A DNA stretch of 64,000 nucleotides from Lithobates sylvaticus. Lineage: Eukaryota; Chordata; Amphibia; Anura; Ranidae. The notes under the pieces were generated by a model. That model saw nothing but the letters and a program-made list of their open reading frames with translations, did not search any database and was not told where the DNA came from. Shown one piece after another: positions 49,414 through 60,610 of the stretch (position 1 is the stretch's first letter; each line of letters starts with the position of its first letter). The translations under genes and the position numbers were made by a program. The DNA lies in NCBI GenBank assembly GCA_028564925.1, contig CM053028.1, forward strand, positions 621,503,912 to 621,567,911. Reading direction: 5' to 3'.

Positions 49414-50070
49414 TTATTTCTTCTTCGGAGCGGCCTTCTTGGGCTTGGCTGCTGTCTTGGGTTTAGCCGCCTTCTTAGCCGGACTCTTGGCGGCTTTTTT
49501 CGGCTTGGCTGCAGCTTTGGGCTTCTTGGGGCTCTTTGTCGCCTTCTTGGCGGGAGCAGCTGCAGCCTTTGCCGGTTTCTTGGGGCTCTTGGCGGCCTTC
49601 TTGGGGCTCTTGGCGGCTTTGCTGGGGGCTTTCTTCTTGGGGGACTTGGCTGGCTTCTTGGCAGCCGCAGGTTTCTTGGGCTTGGCCGCAGCCGATGGCT
49701 TCTTCTTGATGGTGACTTTCTTGACCTTGTCGCTCTCTTGCTGCTTCTTGTTGATCTTGAAGGACCCGGAGGCTCCATGTCCTTTGACCTGGACGAGGCT
49801 CCCCTTAGTCACCAGCGCCCTGATGGCGATCTTCAGGCGGCTGTTGTTCTTGTCCACATCGTATCCTCCGGCGGCCAGGAGCTTCTTGAGGGCGGCCAGG
49901 GAGACCCCGCTGCGCTCCTTGGAAGCGGCCACAGCTGTGACGATGAGGTCGGACACGCTGGGACCGGACGGCTTCTTGCTGCCTTTCTTGGCTCCTCCGG
50001 CTGCCGCCTTCTTCTTGGCGGCGGGCTCCGCTGGAGGAGCGGCGGCTGGGGCGCTCTCAGTCTCCGTCAT
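49414..50070 (-). CDS. Linker histone H1
   Basis: Somatic-type H1, 218 codons from the ATG at 50070-50068 (MTETES). The frame is open a little upstream through a TTG, which is not used. The acidic and alanine-rich N-tail covers residues 1-35. The winged-helix globular domain covers about 36-110 ([60 protein letters not shown]). The lysine, alanine and proline-rich C-tail has four SPKK and one SPAKK CDK-type motifs. It binds linker DNA at the dyad and compacts chromatin. It is transcribed opposite to H3, with its own TATA box, CCAAT boxes and an H1-specific AAACACA box. It is the only H1 in the window. Confidence 0.97.
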   Translation of the reverse strand: MTETESAPAAAPPAEPAAKKKAAAGGAKKGSKKPSGPSVSDLIVTAVAASKERSGVSLAALKKLLAAGGYDVDKNNSRLKIAIRALVTKGSLVQVKGHGASGSFKINKKQQESDKVKKVTIKKKPSAAAKPKKPAAAKKPAKSPKKKAPSKAAKSPKKAAKSPKKPAKAAAAPAKKATKSPKKPKAAAKPKKAAKSPAKKAAKPKTAAKPKKAAPKKK

Positions 50071-50125
50071 GATGCTCAAAGAGTTTTTGATAATAGATCA
50101 ATACCGTGTTTGTGTGGTGCTCTGG

Positions 50126-50256
50126 TTTATATAGAGACGTTCTGCACTTCTATTGGTTGATATAGAACTTGCCTTCTGCACTGCTATTGGTTACACGCTA
50201 GACACGCCCACTGACTAACTCCAATGTTGGGGAATCTTCTTTCTCTTGTTGTGTTT
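50126..50256 (-). promoter_or_regulatory. H1 promoter
   Basis: On the minus strand: AAACACA (50256-50250), the H1-subtype box; CCAAT at 50190-50186 and 50156-50152; TATATAAA (50133-50126). The order and spacing (AAACACA about 120 bases above TATA) match vertebrate H1 promoters. Confidence 0.88.
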
Positions 50257-50269
50257 CCCTGGCAGAGAG

Positions 50270-50934
50270 AAAAACGATTATAATATTAAATGGAAGTATG
50301 TCCAATCTTCATCGGGGACCCGATCTGCTCACTGGACTGTCAACTACCGACCTGTCACTTACCGCTCTCATGATCTGCTCAGGAGGCTGAACACAGAGGC
50401 TGCAAACACATCCATCCTCCTGAGTGTGTGTCCCATTCTTCCTTCTACCTGCTTTTCTACACACATTCTCATCAGAAAACAATCTTCTCACATCTCCCAC
50501 TACAATCATCTTCTCATTAGATGAGTGGAGAGTGAAGATCAGGAAACATTTCCCTCTAATACAGAATTTTGCTCATCTATAGCTGAGTAAAAGGCGCCTG
50601 GAACAAAAACATCAGCCGGTGACATGAGATCCTTGTGTGATGTGATGGGAGAGATTGTTAGAGATACAAAGGTGTCAGCTGATGAGAACATGTCATATTT
50701 CATGTACTATTTATCATTCTTTGCTCATTATGACAACTGTAAGTTTGTACTAGTCACTTCACACAGCAGACTAGTAAGTAGTTTATTCTGGTGGTTATGT
50801 ATCATTATTTCACCATGATAAATATATTGTCTTTCAAATACTCTGAGTAAGTTTATTGTCACATTTTACTACACAGCTATATTGCCTACTCAGAAAAAAA
50901 TAAAATAAATACAATATATATATATATATTTAAC
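50270..50934. other. Spacer upstream of H1
   Basis: No gene or known repeat was recognised; a short TA run lies at 50916-50929. The histone cluster appears to end here. Confidence 0.5.
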
Positions 50935-51072
50935 TATTCTTCAGACTTCATGGGGGGAGTAAACCGTGCATTCTTGGTGTTAGTGGAAGAATAGTGTACC
51001 ATCATTGACTTCAGCCTACACTATATGTGTGGTGTCAGTGGGAGAAATGGTGACTCATCATTGGTGTCAGTG

Positions 51073-52135
51073 TGTCACGTACCTGGTGGTGCGAGCCCGA
51101 AATTGCAGAGAGAGACCTCCCTTGCATCTCCCACTCCTGGTTCCCTGGTGTGGGGACAGGAGACCCAGGAGTGAGGAGGAGCACGGGTGCCTGGCAGGAT
51201 CAACAGACCGGTAGAGTAACCAAGTCAACTTAGCGGACACGGTGGAGGCCTGGAAAGCAGAGAAGGCTGGATACAGACTGAAGAGCTGGACCACTGGTAA
51301 ACAGGTTAGCAGAGCTGACAGGAACTGGACGGGCAGCTTAGCAGACTGGTTAGCAGAGTAGGCCGGAACCGAACAGGTAAGCAGGCTCACAGGTAAACAG
51401 GATAGCTGAGCTGGCTGGATCTGGACAAACAGCTTAGCAGACTGGTCAGCAGAGGAGACTGGAACTGAACAGGCAAGCAGGCTCACAGGTAAACAGGATA
51501 GCAGAGCTGGCTGGATCTGGACAAATAGCTTAGCAGACTGATCAGCAGAGTAGACTGGAACTGAACAGGTAAGCAGGCTCACAGGTAAACAGGATAGCAG
51601 AGCTGGCTGGATCTGGACAAACAGCTTAGCAGACTGGTCAGCAGAATAGGTAGGATCTGTGCAGATGATCAGACTGGGAACAGGAAACAGAACCACTGAA
51701 TGGGCTGGAGCAATGCAGGTGGTCAGTTTCGATACAGGGATCAGACTGCAGACTGGACAGGGACCATGCAGATAATCAGAGTTCATCAGGTCAGGAATCA
51801 AACTGGTGTTGAGGTACAATGGATGAGACAGAAGGATGGTCACAACAAGCCGGGGTCGGGTACAGGCAGATAGCTGGGTAGTCACAGGTAAGCCGGGTCA
51901 ATAGGACAGATAAATCAGGATCAGATTACACACACCACAACGCTGTAGAGCAGACAGCAAAGGGCATCTGCTCAGGTCAAGTTTAAATAGGCTGGTTGGC
52001 GCTAACTAGAGCGCGCGCCCGTCTCCCTGTGCACGGCTGCACACGTGCACGCGCCCGGGCGCGCATGCGCATGCGCAATGGAATCTGAGGGCCGGGACGG
52101 CCCGGGTTTAGGTTTCTGGCAGGATCTTCATGACA
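51073..52135. mobile_element. Solo LTR, Ty3/gypsy-like
   Basis: A 1063-bp element with TGTCA...TGACA ends and exact 5-bp duplications CAGTG at 51068-51072 and 52136-52140, as expected of an LTR. No internal coding region is present. It contains an internal 96-bp repeat and a GC-rich end with GCGCATGCGC. The perfect duplication suggests modest age. The Ty3/gypsy label is inferred from duplication length. Confidence 0.7.
51310..51700. repeat. 96-bp tandem repeat inside the solo LTR
   Basis: CTGGCTGGAT recurs at 51411, 51507 and 51603, exactly 96 bases apart, with CAGACTGG and AGCAGAG sub-motifs between. Partial copies extend on both sides. It keeps the minus strand open as a T/S/C/V-rich frame that I reject as a gene. 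Confidence 0.9.
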
Positions 52136-52599
52136 CAGTGGGAGGAATGGTGACTCATCATTGGTGTCAGTAGAAAGAATAGAGCCCCATTATTGGTATC
52201 AGTGGGAGAAATAGTGTTCCATCATTGGTATCAGTGGGAGGAATAGTGCCCCATCATTGGTATCAGTGGGAGAAATAGTGCCCCATCATTGGTATCAGTG
52301 GGAGGAATAGTGCCTTATCATTGGTTTCATTGGGAGGAACAGTACCCCATTATTGGTATCAGTGGGAGAAATAGTGTTCCATCATTGGTATCAGTGGGAG
52401 GAATAGTGCCCTATTATTGGGGATCACTGTAAATGGTAATGTCCCAGTATTGGTGCCATTGGAAAATAACAGTGCCCTATCATTGGTTTCATGAATACAA
52501 TATTGGTGTTAGTGGGAGGGATAGTGTCCCATCATTGGTGTTAGTGGGAGGAATAATGTCCCATCATTGGTGTCAGTGGGAGGAATATGTTGCCCCCCC

Positions 52600-53115
52600 T
52601 CCCCCCCGGGCCTGACCACCAACATTACCCAGTGCCCGCTCTCTGGTTGTCCCACCAAATCCGCCCACTGGCCATCCCACAAAGGCTCATCCCATGTCCT
52701 CCTCCTTCTCCATCCTATGTCCTTCTCATCCTCCTGCAATCCAATCTCCTCCATCCCACATCCTTCTCCTCCTCTAGTCCCATCTCTTCCATCCCACATC
52801 ATTGTCCTACTGCAGTCCCATCTCCTCCATCCCAAACTCTCCCCTAGTCCCATCACCTCCATCCCATTCCTCTTCCAGTCCCATCTCCTCCAGTCCCATC
52901 TCCTTCATCCCATGTCCTTCTCCTCCATTCCTATCTCCTCCATCCCATGTACTCCTACTCCAGTTGCATCCCTTATCCTCCTCCTTCACCAGTCCCATCT
53001 CTTCTATCCCATGTCCTCCTCCTCCTGTCCCATCTCCTCCATCCCTTTCTTCCCACAGTCCCATTTCATCCATCCCATGTCCTCCTCCTCCTCTAGTTCC
53101 ATCTCTTCCTACCAC
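52600..53115. repeat. Pyrimidine-rich minisatellite
   Basis: About 30-bp units built on TCCCATCTCCTCCATCCCAT with CTCCTCCTCC spacers; the plus strand is almost entirely C and T. It gives artificial open frames on both strands. Confidence 0.85.
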
Positions 53116-53814
53116 CGGAGGGGAAAAGTGGGAAAGGTAGGGGGCAGTGTGTTAGCAGGGGGCAGGGAGACAGAAGGGTGGAGTGACACAGGAGAAGAGC
53201 AGGGTGACAGGAGGGGGGGGGGGGTATGACAGGAGGGGGACAGATGGATAAAAGGGGGCAGCGGAGCATATGGGGGGTGAGGGGGCAGCAGGAAAGGTGG
53301 AGGGCATTAGAACAGGTCAAAAGGGGGCAGGAAAGGTGGGGGCGTTAGAACAGGTGAAGGGGCAGGGGTCAAGTCCTGGGGAAAAAAGTGAGGGAACTCA
53401 CACCCAAGATCCACTCGCCCACCAAAAAAAAAAAATGATACGCTCATATGCACGAACGCTTCAAAAGTGGTATTTTTCATCCAAATTTCGTATTGTGTTT
53501 ATGAAGCTTAACTGTTAGTACATCAAAAAAAAAAAAAAAAAAAAAACAATCCTCAATAAATATGGTATTTCTCTGAATAATCAGCATTCATTCAATTGTG
53601 CTTCCATGCAAATGTGAACAATCATGTTCTGATCTTTATTGGGGAAAGTTATTTTGTATATAGAGTGTTTATGTGGTGAGTTTACACTTTTCATTGAACA
53701 GACTTTGGATAACACAGGGTTAAACGGAAAGGTCATAAATGAACTGCACATTATCTGGACAGAATGCTTGGGGAGATAGTGATGTGTTCCTGCTTAGGAG
53801 ATATATGTTAGCTC

Positions 53815-53831
53815 GGGGGGGGGGGGGGGGT

Positions 53832-53866
<35 letters not shown>
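53815..53866. repeat. Long G tract
   Basis: 16 G, then TGGA-type interruption, then about 33 G in a row. Strong quadruplex potential. Length in the assembly may not be exact. Confidence 0.9.
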
Positions 53867-53869
53867 CTG

Positions 53870-54868
53870 CAAACTCTGCAGGGCTCCAACACACACTTGC
53901 TGCTATTCCAACCCTTCACATATTTCCACATAAACTTCCCTCCTGGCATTAAACTTTGCCAGGTATTGTGCTCAGCTTACCACCCCAAACTGATGTCCCT
54001 CCCTCAGCTCACCTCTCTCCCTGCATGTCCTGTGAGCAGAATAGCTGTGCTCCTCCTCTGGGTTCTCTCATCATATGGCACTGAAGATAGAGGAGGGGGG
54101 GATTCAGCGGGACACACAGAGAAAGTATGCAGGAGACTGGGGGGGGGGGGGGGTGAGGAGACAGAAAATCAGGAGGGGCCGGCGGGGAGGAGCGCATCAC
54201 GAGAGGTCTGACTAAATACAATCTCTTAGCAGCAGGGACCTGATCTACCTGTCAGCTAGCTGTGATTGACAGGTAGATCGAAGCGGAAGCTGTCATGGGG
54301 CCCCCTACTGGCAATTCCTGAATGGTCAGGTGTGCGGCACTTACTATAGCGAGCTGTGTCGGCAGCTGCTGGTGTAGCACCTGCCACACAGCTTGCATAC
54401 TTCAAAGTCTTGCGGGACACGGCTGCTAACGGGAACTAAGTTCCTGTTGTGGAAAAAGTACAGGAACTCCGTTCCCATGCGTTCCTGCAGGACTTGAGCC
54501 CTGTGAAGGGGCAGTTGGGGGGGGGCAGCATCACAGGTGAGAGGCAGTGGGACAGGTGGGAGGCAGTGGGACAGGTGGGAGGCAGTGTCACAGGTGGGAG
54601 GCAGTGACACACACACACACACCTAGGGAAGCACCGGTCCTCCCAGCTCTCATCTGTCCAGCAGTACCAAGAGGGGTAGCTGAGCCTGTGTCCCATCTCC
54701 ACCAGGCTCTCTGGAGGCAGCTGCATGAAAGAGCTGGGGACCCTCCATCCTTACCTCCTTCGCCATGGGGCCCTCATGTTGGGTGATAAATAATCTATAA
54801 ATCCAATTAGGTTTAGATTTAAAAAAAAATGTATTTATTTTTTTTACGCCAGAAAAGTGCACTAATAA
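53870..54868. other. Intergenic stretch
   Basis: No gene is recognised. It contains an IR of 13 bases (54242-54254 with 54267-54279, GATCTACCTGTCA), a G run (54140-54152) and a short GTGGGACAGGTGGGAGGCA tandem repeat (54545-54605). Confidence 0.5.
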
Positions 54869-54869
54869 T

Positions 54870-54928
54870 CAGATTAGTAGTGCAAAATCCTAAATCTAGA
54901 TGTCCGCCTGTATTTCACCTCCCTAAAT

Positions 54929-54932
<4 letters not shown>
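54870..54932 (+). other. H2B-downstream relic, part 1 (interrupted by LINE-3)
   Basis: AATCAGATTAGTAGTGCAAAA..AAATCTAGATGTC matches the region near 46305-46335. The match resumes after LINE-3 at 61954. This is a third, more decayed copy of the H2B-H3 spacer. Confidence 0.6.
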
Positions 54933-54968
<36 letters not shown>

Positions 54969-55746
54969 CAAAAAAGTTTATTGAAACTTAGTGCATAACA
55001 AACAACTGAAAAAGGCCAAGATGACCAAGAATGAAGATGGTACAAAACTTACAAAACGTATTACATGTGTACAAGAATCAGACAAAATAGATTCAGAGCA
55101 AACAATATGAGTTAAAGGTAGCTGGTGATCTCCTGAGAGGAACAAGCAGAAACTGTGAACAAGCAGGGGCTGGGGAGGCTCGTAAGATAGACAAAAAAAA
55201 AAAAGGGGCCCTGTTCATGGAACTTCCACAGACGGTCCCCGCACCCCAAAGGGATCATGCTGTGCGGGGGTCAACTGAGGAGCCACGAGGGCCTTCCTGA
55301 GAGATCTAAGCCGAGCTCACAGCTAATATACCCAAACCCGTAGGGGAAAGGACCAGCCAGGTGAGTCTGCCGTTGTCTGGGGAGACAAAACCTAGATAAG
55401 CTACAGTTGACAGAGCAGGGGGGGGGGGGGGGGGACTTCCCCTCACTTCAGTTGAGCTAGGCCTTGTGGTTGGGGAGATCACCAGGTACAAAGCTCACTC
55501 CGGTTCATGTTGTAGGTCGAGACGACCTAGAGCTGAGACAACTGAGGTGTTAGAGAGAGAGAAGAGGAAATAGAGGAGAACAGGAAAGAAGGGGGGGGGA
55601 AACGACAGACGGGGGGGGAGATTGGAGGCGAAGACGGAGACAGTAGAAGAGGTAGGTATAGGGGATAGGGAGGGTAGGAACCTTCGCGGAGGGATCTTGG
55701 GTCAGGAGGGGGAGAAGGAGTGAGAGGGGGGACCCTGGATGCTATA

Positions 55747-58700
55747 TCAGCAAAGAAGGGAAATTCCTATATATGCTGCCCAGGGTTCCCATGTGAGCCT
55801 GAATTTTTCTGAGGAGTCCAAGATCGCACTAGCTATTTTTTCCTGCGCCATTATCCATGAGATCTTTTGTTTGGTCTGGCTAAAGGAGACCGAAGGGGAT
55901 TTCCACGAGTGTGCCAGAGTAATCTTGGCTCCCAGGAGAATATAATGGATTAGGGCTTGCGTCAGTTTAGGGGCGTCCTGAATTCGCTGGTTGAGGAGGG
56001 CTGTGGTGGGTTCTTGTTTAATTGCCAGCCCTGTGGTCTTGCGGATGAGACTGAAAATTTTATTCCAATATCCCCTAATCTTGGGGCATTCCCAAAATGT
56101 GTGAAGGAGGGAGCCCATAAGGCCACAACCTCTGAAACAGAGTGGGGAGGACTGGGGAAAGAATTTGGTGAGCCGGGTAGGAACCAGGTACCAGCGGGAG
56201 ATGATTTTGAGGCTTGCTTCCACAAGGGAACTATTAAGTATACCCCTGTAGGAGCGGGCAAAGTTTGAGTGCCAGGTATCCAGGTCCCAATCAAATTGGA
56301 GGTCATGCTCCCACTTCAACATGTAATTCGCTTTTTCCAGGGGGTCAGCTAACGCTGAGTAGATAATGGAAATTCCCCCCCTCACTCCCATGGCTGAAGA
56401 GCACCAGAGCTCATATGGAGTTACTGAAAGTGGGGTATCAGAGCTTTTCCACAATATGTGTAGAAAGTGAGAAAGCTGGTTGTATCGGAAAATCTCTGAG
56501 GATGGCATGTCCAATTTGGAGATGCAATGTTTGAGAGAGAGGGGGCCATTGCTGTTAAAGAATTGACCAATTCTATAAAGACCCTTATCGAGCCACCACT
56601 GAAAAGCCTTGATATCTAGACCCGGGGGAAATTGGGGGTTGTGAAAGATGTGTGCCAGGGGGTGCCAGTCCGAAACCAGGGATTGTTTTTTGTACAGAGT
56701 ATCGCAGAGAGCCAAAGTATGAGACAAAGTTGGGGAGAGGATCGGGGGTCTTTCTTTTTGTGGTCTCCAAGTAAGAAAATCTAGAGTGTGGTTAGGAGTT
56801 GCCTGTCTTTCTATATCAACCCAGTCCGGTTTTGGGCCTTTGTAATAAATGACCGAAAATTGACTCAATTGGGCGGCTTGATAGTACCACCAGAGATTAG
56901 GCAGCCCCAGACCCCCTTTCTTCCTTGATCTATGGAGAACTGTCTTTGGGAGGCGGTGTCCTTTTCCCCCCCATATGAAGCGTAAAATGGCCGACTGAAA
57001 TTTGTCAAGAAATCGTTTCGAAATAGGGATGGGAAGAGAGCGGAATAGGTATAAGATCCTGGGAAGAAGGGTCATCTTAATTGCATTTACACGTCCCAGC
57101 CATGACATTTTATAGAGAGACCATTGCGCAAGGTCTTCTGATAACCTCTTGATTAAGGGGGGGTAATTATGGCGGAACAATAGTTCGATCTTGGGAGCAA
57201 GTTGAATACCTAAGTAAGGGAGAGAAGAAGTGGTCCAAGCGAAGGGGGAATGGGCTTTAATTCTGTCTACTAGGTCCTGTGGGGTGGATATGTTAAGGGC
57301 AATAGATTTTGACATGTTTACTTGTAGTCCTGACACCGCACCAAATTTTTGAAAGAGTAAGATTATGTTGGGAGTAGAGATGAGTGGGGCAGTTATGAAC
57401 AGCAGAACGTCATCTGCGAAAAGGGCGCATTTATGGGTTTTTTGGCCGCATTGTACTCCGTGAATATCCGGGTGTTGTCTAATAGCTAAGGCCAAAGTTT
57501 CTATTGCGATAGCGAATAGAATAGGGGAAAGGGGGCAGCCCTGTCTAGTGCCTTTTAGGATAGGAAATTGTTCAGAAAGATGTCCTTGCATTTTAACTTG
57601 GGCTTTTGGGGAGGAGTAAAGGGATGACAGGGTTGTAAGAAAATCTGGGCCAAAGCCCCATTTCTTGAGGGTGGAGAATAGATATGGCCATGTGACCGTG
57701 TCAAAGGCCTTTTGGAGGTCTATGGAGAGGATATATCCAGATTGGGGGGATTTCCCGTCCCAAGATGATTGCATGAGGGAAATTAAGTCTACCGCTCTCC
57801 TAATCTGGTCCGGCCCCTGTCTCCCGGGGATGAATCCTACCTGATCCTTATTTATGTAATTTCCAATAAACGACGCCATCCTATTTGCTAAAATTTTGGT
57901 CATAATTTTTAAATCGTTGTTTATTAAAGAGATTGGCCTGTAATTGCCTACTTCGCTAGAGTCTTTGCCTTGTTTAGGAATAACTGATATGTATGCAAGA
58001 TTGGCTGCTGGTTCCAGAGGGGAACCCTCCCGTAGGGAATTAAAGAGCCGGACCAGACGAGGAGAGAGGACCTCCGAGAAGGTTTTATAGTACCGAGATG
58101 AAAAACCGTCAGGGCCGGGAGCTGAATCTGTTTTGAGGCTCTTAATGACGTCCTGGACTTCCTCAAGCCTAAAGGGGGAGTCCATGACGTCACGGTGGGA
58201 GTCCGAGAGTCTGGGGATGTCCAACTCCTCCATAAAAGCATCAATGGAGGCAGGACTGCTCGGGTTGGAGGATGAGTACAGGTTTGAGTAAAAAGCCTGG
58301 AAGGTCTCCAGGATTTTGTGTGGGTTCTGAGTAAGCGTTCCTGACCGGGATTTGATCTTTGGTAAAGAGTAGGTCCTAATTTTGGGGGAGAGTCTTGCTG
58401 CTAGCTGTGGGCCTATTTTGTCGGCTTGTAGATAGAACCGTCCACTTAGCCAGTTTAAGTGTTTGGTGGCGTTGGATGTCAGGGCTAGGTTTAGGGCGGC
58501 TCGGGATACTTCTAAATTGGACAATGTGACGGGAGTAGGGTTGTTCTTGTGGGCTTTGCTGAGAGACTTGAATTCACATTCGAGTTTGTCTACATCTACC
58601 TTCCTCTCCCGCTTCAGTTTGGAAGCCAGTTGGATTATTTTTCCCCTTAGGACCGCTTTATGTGCACCCCAAAGAAAGCTCGGGGAAGTGTCGCCAGTGT

Positions 58701-59556
58701 CATTAAGGAGGAAGAATTCCCGAATGTCTTTTTCGAGCATGGTGCAATGGACCGGGTTGGAGAGAAGGGTTTTGCTTAGACGCCACTGGGGGGGACCAGG
58801 AGGGGAGAGAGAGCTAGTCATTCTCAGGGTCACCAGGGAGTGATCTGACCAAGGGACATCATGGATGTCTGCATGAGTCGCAGTGTGTATTTCCGAATTG
58901 AGAATGAATAAATGGTCAATTCTAGCGTATGTTTTGTGCGGTGCAGAATAGTGTGTAAAGTCTTTGGATGTAGGGTTTAGTTCTCTCCAGGAGTCAATTA
59001 GGCCCCTGTCGTGGAGCAGGCGTGCAATTCTGAGGCTCTGTTTTGGGGGTTTTTTAAGGTGGGGCTTGGTTTGGTTAGATTTATCAAGCATATCATCGAA
59101 TGTGATGTTGGAGTCCCCCCCTAGGATGAGTCTGCCTTCTAAATGTGGAGAGAGGGTGGAGAACATAGAGGCGAAAAAACGCGCTTGACCCTGGTTAGGG
59201 GCATAGTAAGAGACGATAGAGTACAGAACCCCTGCGATCTGACCTTTAATGAGTAAGTATCTGCCGTCAGTGTCTTTGATTGTATGGGAATGTACGAACG
59301 GGATTCGTTTAGCTAGCAGAATGGCTACCCCCCTTTTTTTGGACTCTGCGTTTGCCAGGTAGAACGTGGGGAAGTTCCTGTGGAGGAAGGAGGGGGTGTA
59401 GCTGGAAGGGAAGTGGGTCTCCTGAAGGAGGACAATATCAAGGCTTCTGGCATGGTAGCTTTGGAAAGCCTTCCGGCGTTTGGAGGGTGAATTGAGCCCC
59501 TGCGTGTTATGCGATGCGATCTTCAGAGATGAGAGCTGGGAGTTGGTGTCAGCCAT
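55747..59556 (-). CDS. LINE-3 ORF2, endonuclease-reverse transcriptase, intact
   Basis: An uninterrupted 1269-codon protein, full length for L1/Tx1. The N-terminal endonuclease (about 1-235) has SHNTQGLN, LLQETHF, LILGGDSNI, YARIDHLFI and PWSDHSLV. A serine replaces the usual phenylalanine of GGDFN, next to, not at, the catalytic residues. A linker runs to about 470. The RT (about 470-770) has VGNYRPISLINNDLK, DQVGFIPGRQ, SIDLQKAFDTV, TRQGCPLSPILF and the catalytic FADD (57420-57409). The C-terminus has a cysteine-histidine block (CFRGCGLMGSLLHTFWEC). It would nick target DNA and copy LINE RNA there, in the nucleus. The start is the ATG of MADTNSQLSS. Confidence 0.96.
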   Translation of the reverse strand: MADTNSQLSSLKIASHNTQGLNSPSKRRKAFQSYHARSLDIVLLQETHFPSSYTPSFLHRNFPTFYLANAESKKRGVAILLAKRIPFVHSHTIKDTDGRYLLIKGQIAGVLYSIVSYYAPNQGQARFFASMFSTLSPHLEGRLILGGDSNITFDDMLDKSNQTKPHLKKPPKQSLRIARLLHDRGLIDSWRELNPTSKDFTHYSAPHKTYARIDHLFILNSEIHTATHADIHDVPWSDHSLVTLRMTSSLSPPGPPQWRLSKTLLSNPVHCTMLEKDIREFFLLNDTGDTSPSFLWGAHKAVLRGKIIQLASKLKRERKVDVDKLECEFKSLSKAHKNNPTPVTLSNLEVSRAALNLALTSNATKHLNWLSGRFYLQADKIGPQLAARLSPKIRTYSLPKIKSRSGTLTQNPHKILETFQAFYSNLYSSSNPSSPASIDAFMEELDIPRLSDSHRDVMDSPFRLEEVQDVIKSLKTDSAPGPDGFSSRYYKTFSEVLSPRLVRLFNSLREGSPLEPAANLAYISVIPKQGKDSSEVGNYRPISLINNDLKIMTKILANRMASFIGNYINKDQVGFIPGRQGPDQIRRAVDLISLMQSSWDGKSPQSGYILSIDLQKAFDTVTWPYLFSTLKKWGFGPDFLTTLSSLYSSPKAQVKMQGHLSEQFPILKGTRQGCPLSPILFAIAIETLALAIRQHPDIHGVQCGQKTHKCALFADDVLLFITAPLISTPNIILLFQKFGAVSGLQVNMSKSIALNISTPQDLVDRIKAHSPFAWTTSSLPYLGIQLAPKIELLFRHNYPPLIKRLSEDLAQWSLYKMSWLGRVNAIKMTLLPRILYLFRSLPIPISKRFLDKFQSAILRFIWGGKGHRLPKTVLHRSRKKGGLGLPNLWWYYQAAQLSQFSVIYYKGPKPDWVDIERQATPNHTLDFLTWRPQKERPPILSPTLSHTLALCDTLYKKQSLVSDWHPLAHIFHNPQFPPGLDIKAFQWWLDKGLYRIGQFFNSNGPLSLKHCISKLDMPSSEIFRYNQLSHFLHILWKSSDTPLSVTPYELWCSSAMGVRGGISIIYSALADPLEKANYMLKWEHDLQFDWDLDTWHSNFARSYRGILNSSLVEASLKIISRWYLVPTRLTKFFPQSSPLCFRGCGLMGSLLHTFWECPKIRGYWNKIFSLIRKTTGLAIKQEPTTALLNQRIQDAPKLTQALIHYILLGAKITLAHSWKSPSVSFSQTKQKISWIMAQEKIASAILDSSEKFRLTWEPWAAYIGISLLC

Positions 59557-60446
59557 GAGAATCAGGGGAGAGGATCGCGAATGTGTGTGGGGAGCTTACC
59601 TTATTCCTTGGAGCACAGATGACAGTCTTTGAAAGTCTGACCCCTTGGTGACCTCTAAGGGATACGAAGAGGGGAGGCTGCCGCGAAGGTTCCTGGAGAG
59701 AAATGGGAGGGCCGAAAAGGAGCAAGAGAGAGGGGATGAGAGGGAAATGAAAAGAAGAATGAGTTGATGGAGTGAGGGAAGAGAATAAGAACATGTTTAG
59801 TAAAGAGAAAAAAAATGCAATATAATATAACAAAAAACAAGTGTATTGTGATAGCAACCGGACTGGCAAGCCAAGTCCAAGTCCGGAGCCTCCCGTTCAG
59901 GGAGGCCTCGGAGAGGGTACAACCGCAAAAGGGTCGTTTACCTGGTGTTACCCGAGGGAAGGGCTTCCCTCCGAGTCACAACAGAGAAGGGTGGCATGGT
60001 GGGCCGCTCCGGCCGTCGACTCCCCTGTGGAAAAAAGGCAGAAGTTATGGGACTGGGGGAGCAATAGGAGATGTGGGAGCCAGAGATGGCAACAATCTTA
60101 AAAACATTGGCATACTTATCAGGGAACAAACAGACATTAGGAATAAGTAGGTCTTCTAGTGGGGGGGTCTGGGGAGGTTGCCTTTGGCAAGTTACCGAGA
60201 CAAGGGGTGTAGCTGAGAATATAACCTAGGGCAGGTATCTTCAGTGCAAAGATAACGGAGGCCAAGCAATACAACCTAACGGGGGTGAAAAAGGCAAGAC
60301 ACAACAAAAAAAAAAATGCGAACCCACCCCAGCCGGGGTGGAAGGTTTTAAGGTATGGTCGGGTAACCCAACTAGCCATAGAGAGGCTAATGGGGCCCGG
60401 CTACTCGAGGCAAGGTACCTGAGACAACAAAAAAAAAAAAAAAAAG

Positions 60447-60484
<38 letters not shown>

Positions 60485-60610
60485 AGGGGGGGGGAGCAAG
60501 GGAAGAGAGTCCTAGTCATGTAGGGCAGTCCACTACGTGTTTGAGTGGGGGCCACAATTAGACCCAAATGTGGAGAATGCCCGTTCCGAACGGGGGTCTT
60601 GTGGGGTCAC
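59557..60610 (-). other. LINE-3 inter-ORF spacer
   Basis: A 1.05-kb non-coding stretch containing a very long T run on the element's strand (60425-60481). No protein-like frame is seen. Confidence 0.7.

Larger units (their letters stand above)
50935..52590. repeat. About 32-bp minisatellite, split by a solo LTR
   Basis: Units of the type ATCATTGGTATCAGTGGGAG plus GAATAGTGCCCC recur from about 50960 to 51067 and from 52136 to 52590 with point variation. The interruption is the LTR at 51073-52135. Confidence 0.85.

Noticed and set aside
50068-50079. Upstream start giving MSIMTETES for H1
   Set aside because: The first codon is TTG; the conserved H1 start MTE corresponds to the ATG at 50070.
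51067-51885. 272-codon minus-strand open frame
   Set aside because: It is generated by the 96-bp repeat (a multiple of three) inside the solo LTR.
52567-53229. 220-codon serine/proline-rich frame
   Set aside because: Product of the CTCC-type minisatellite; frames are open on both strands.
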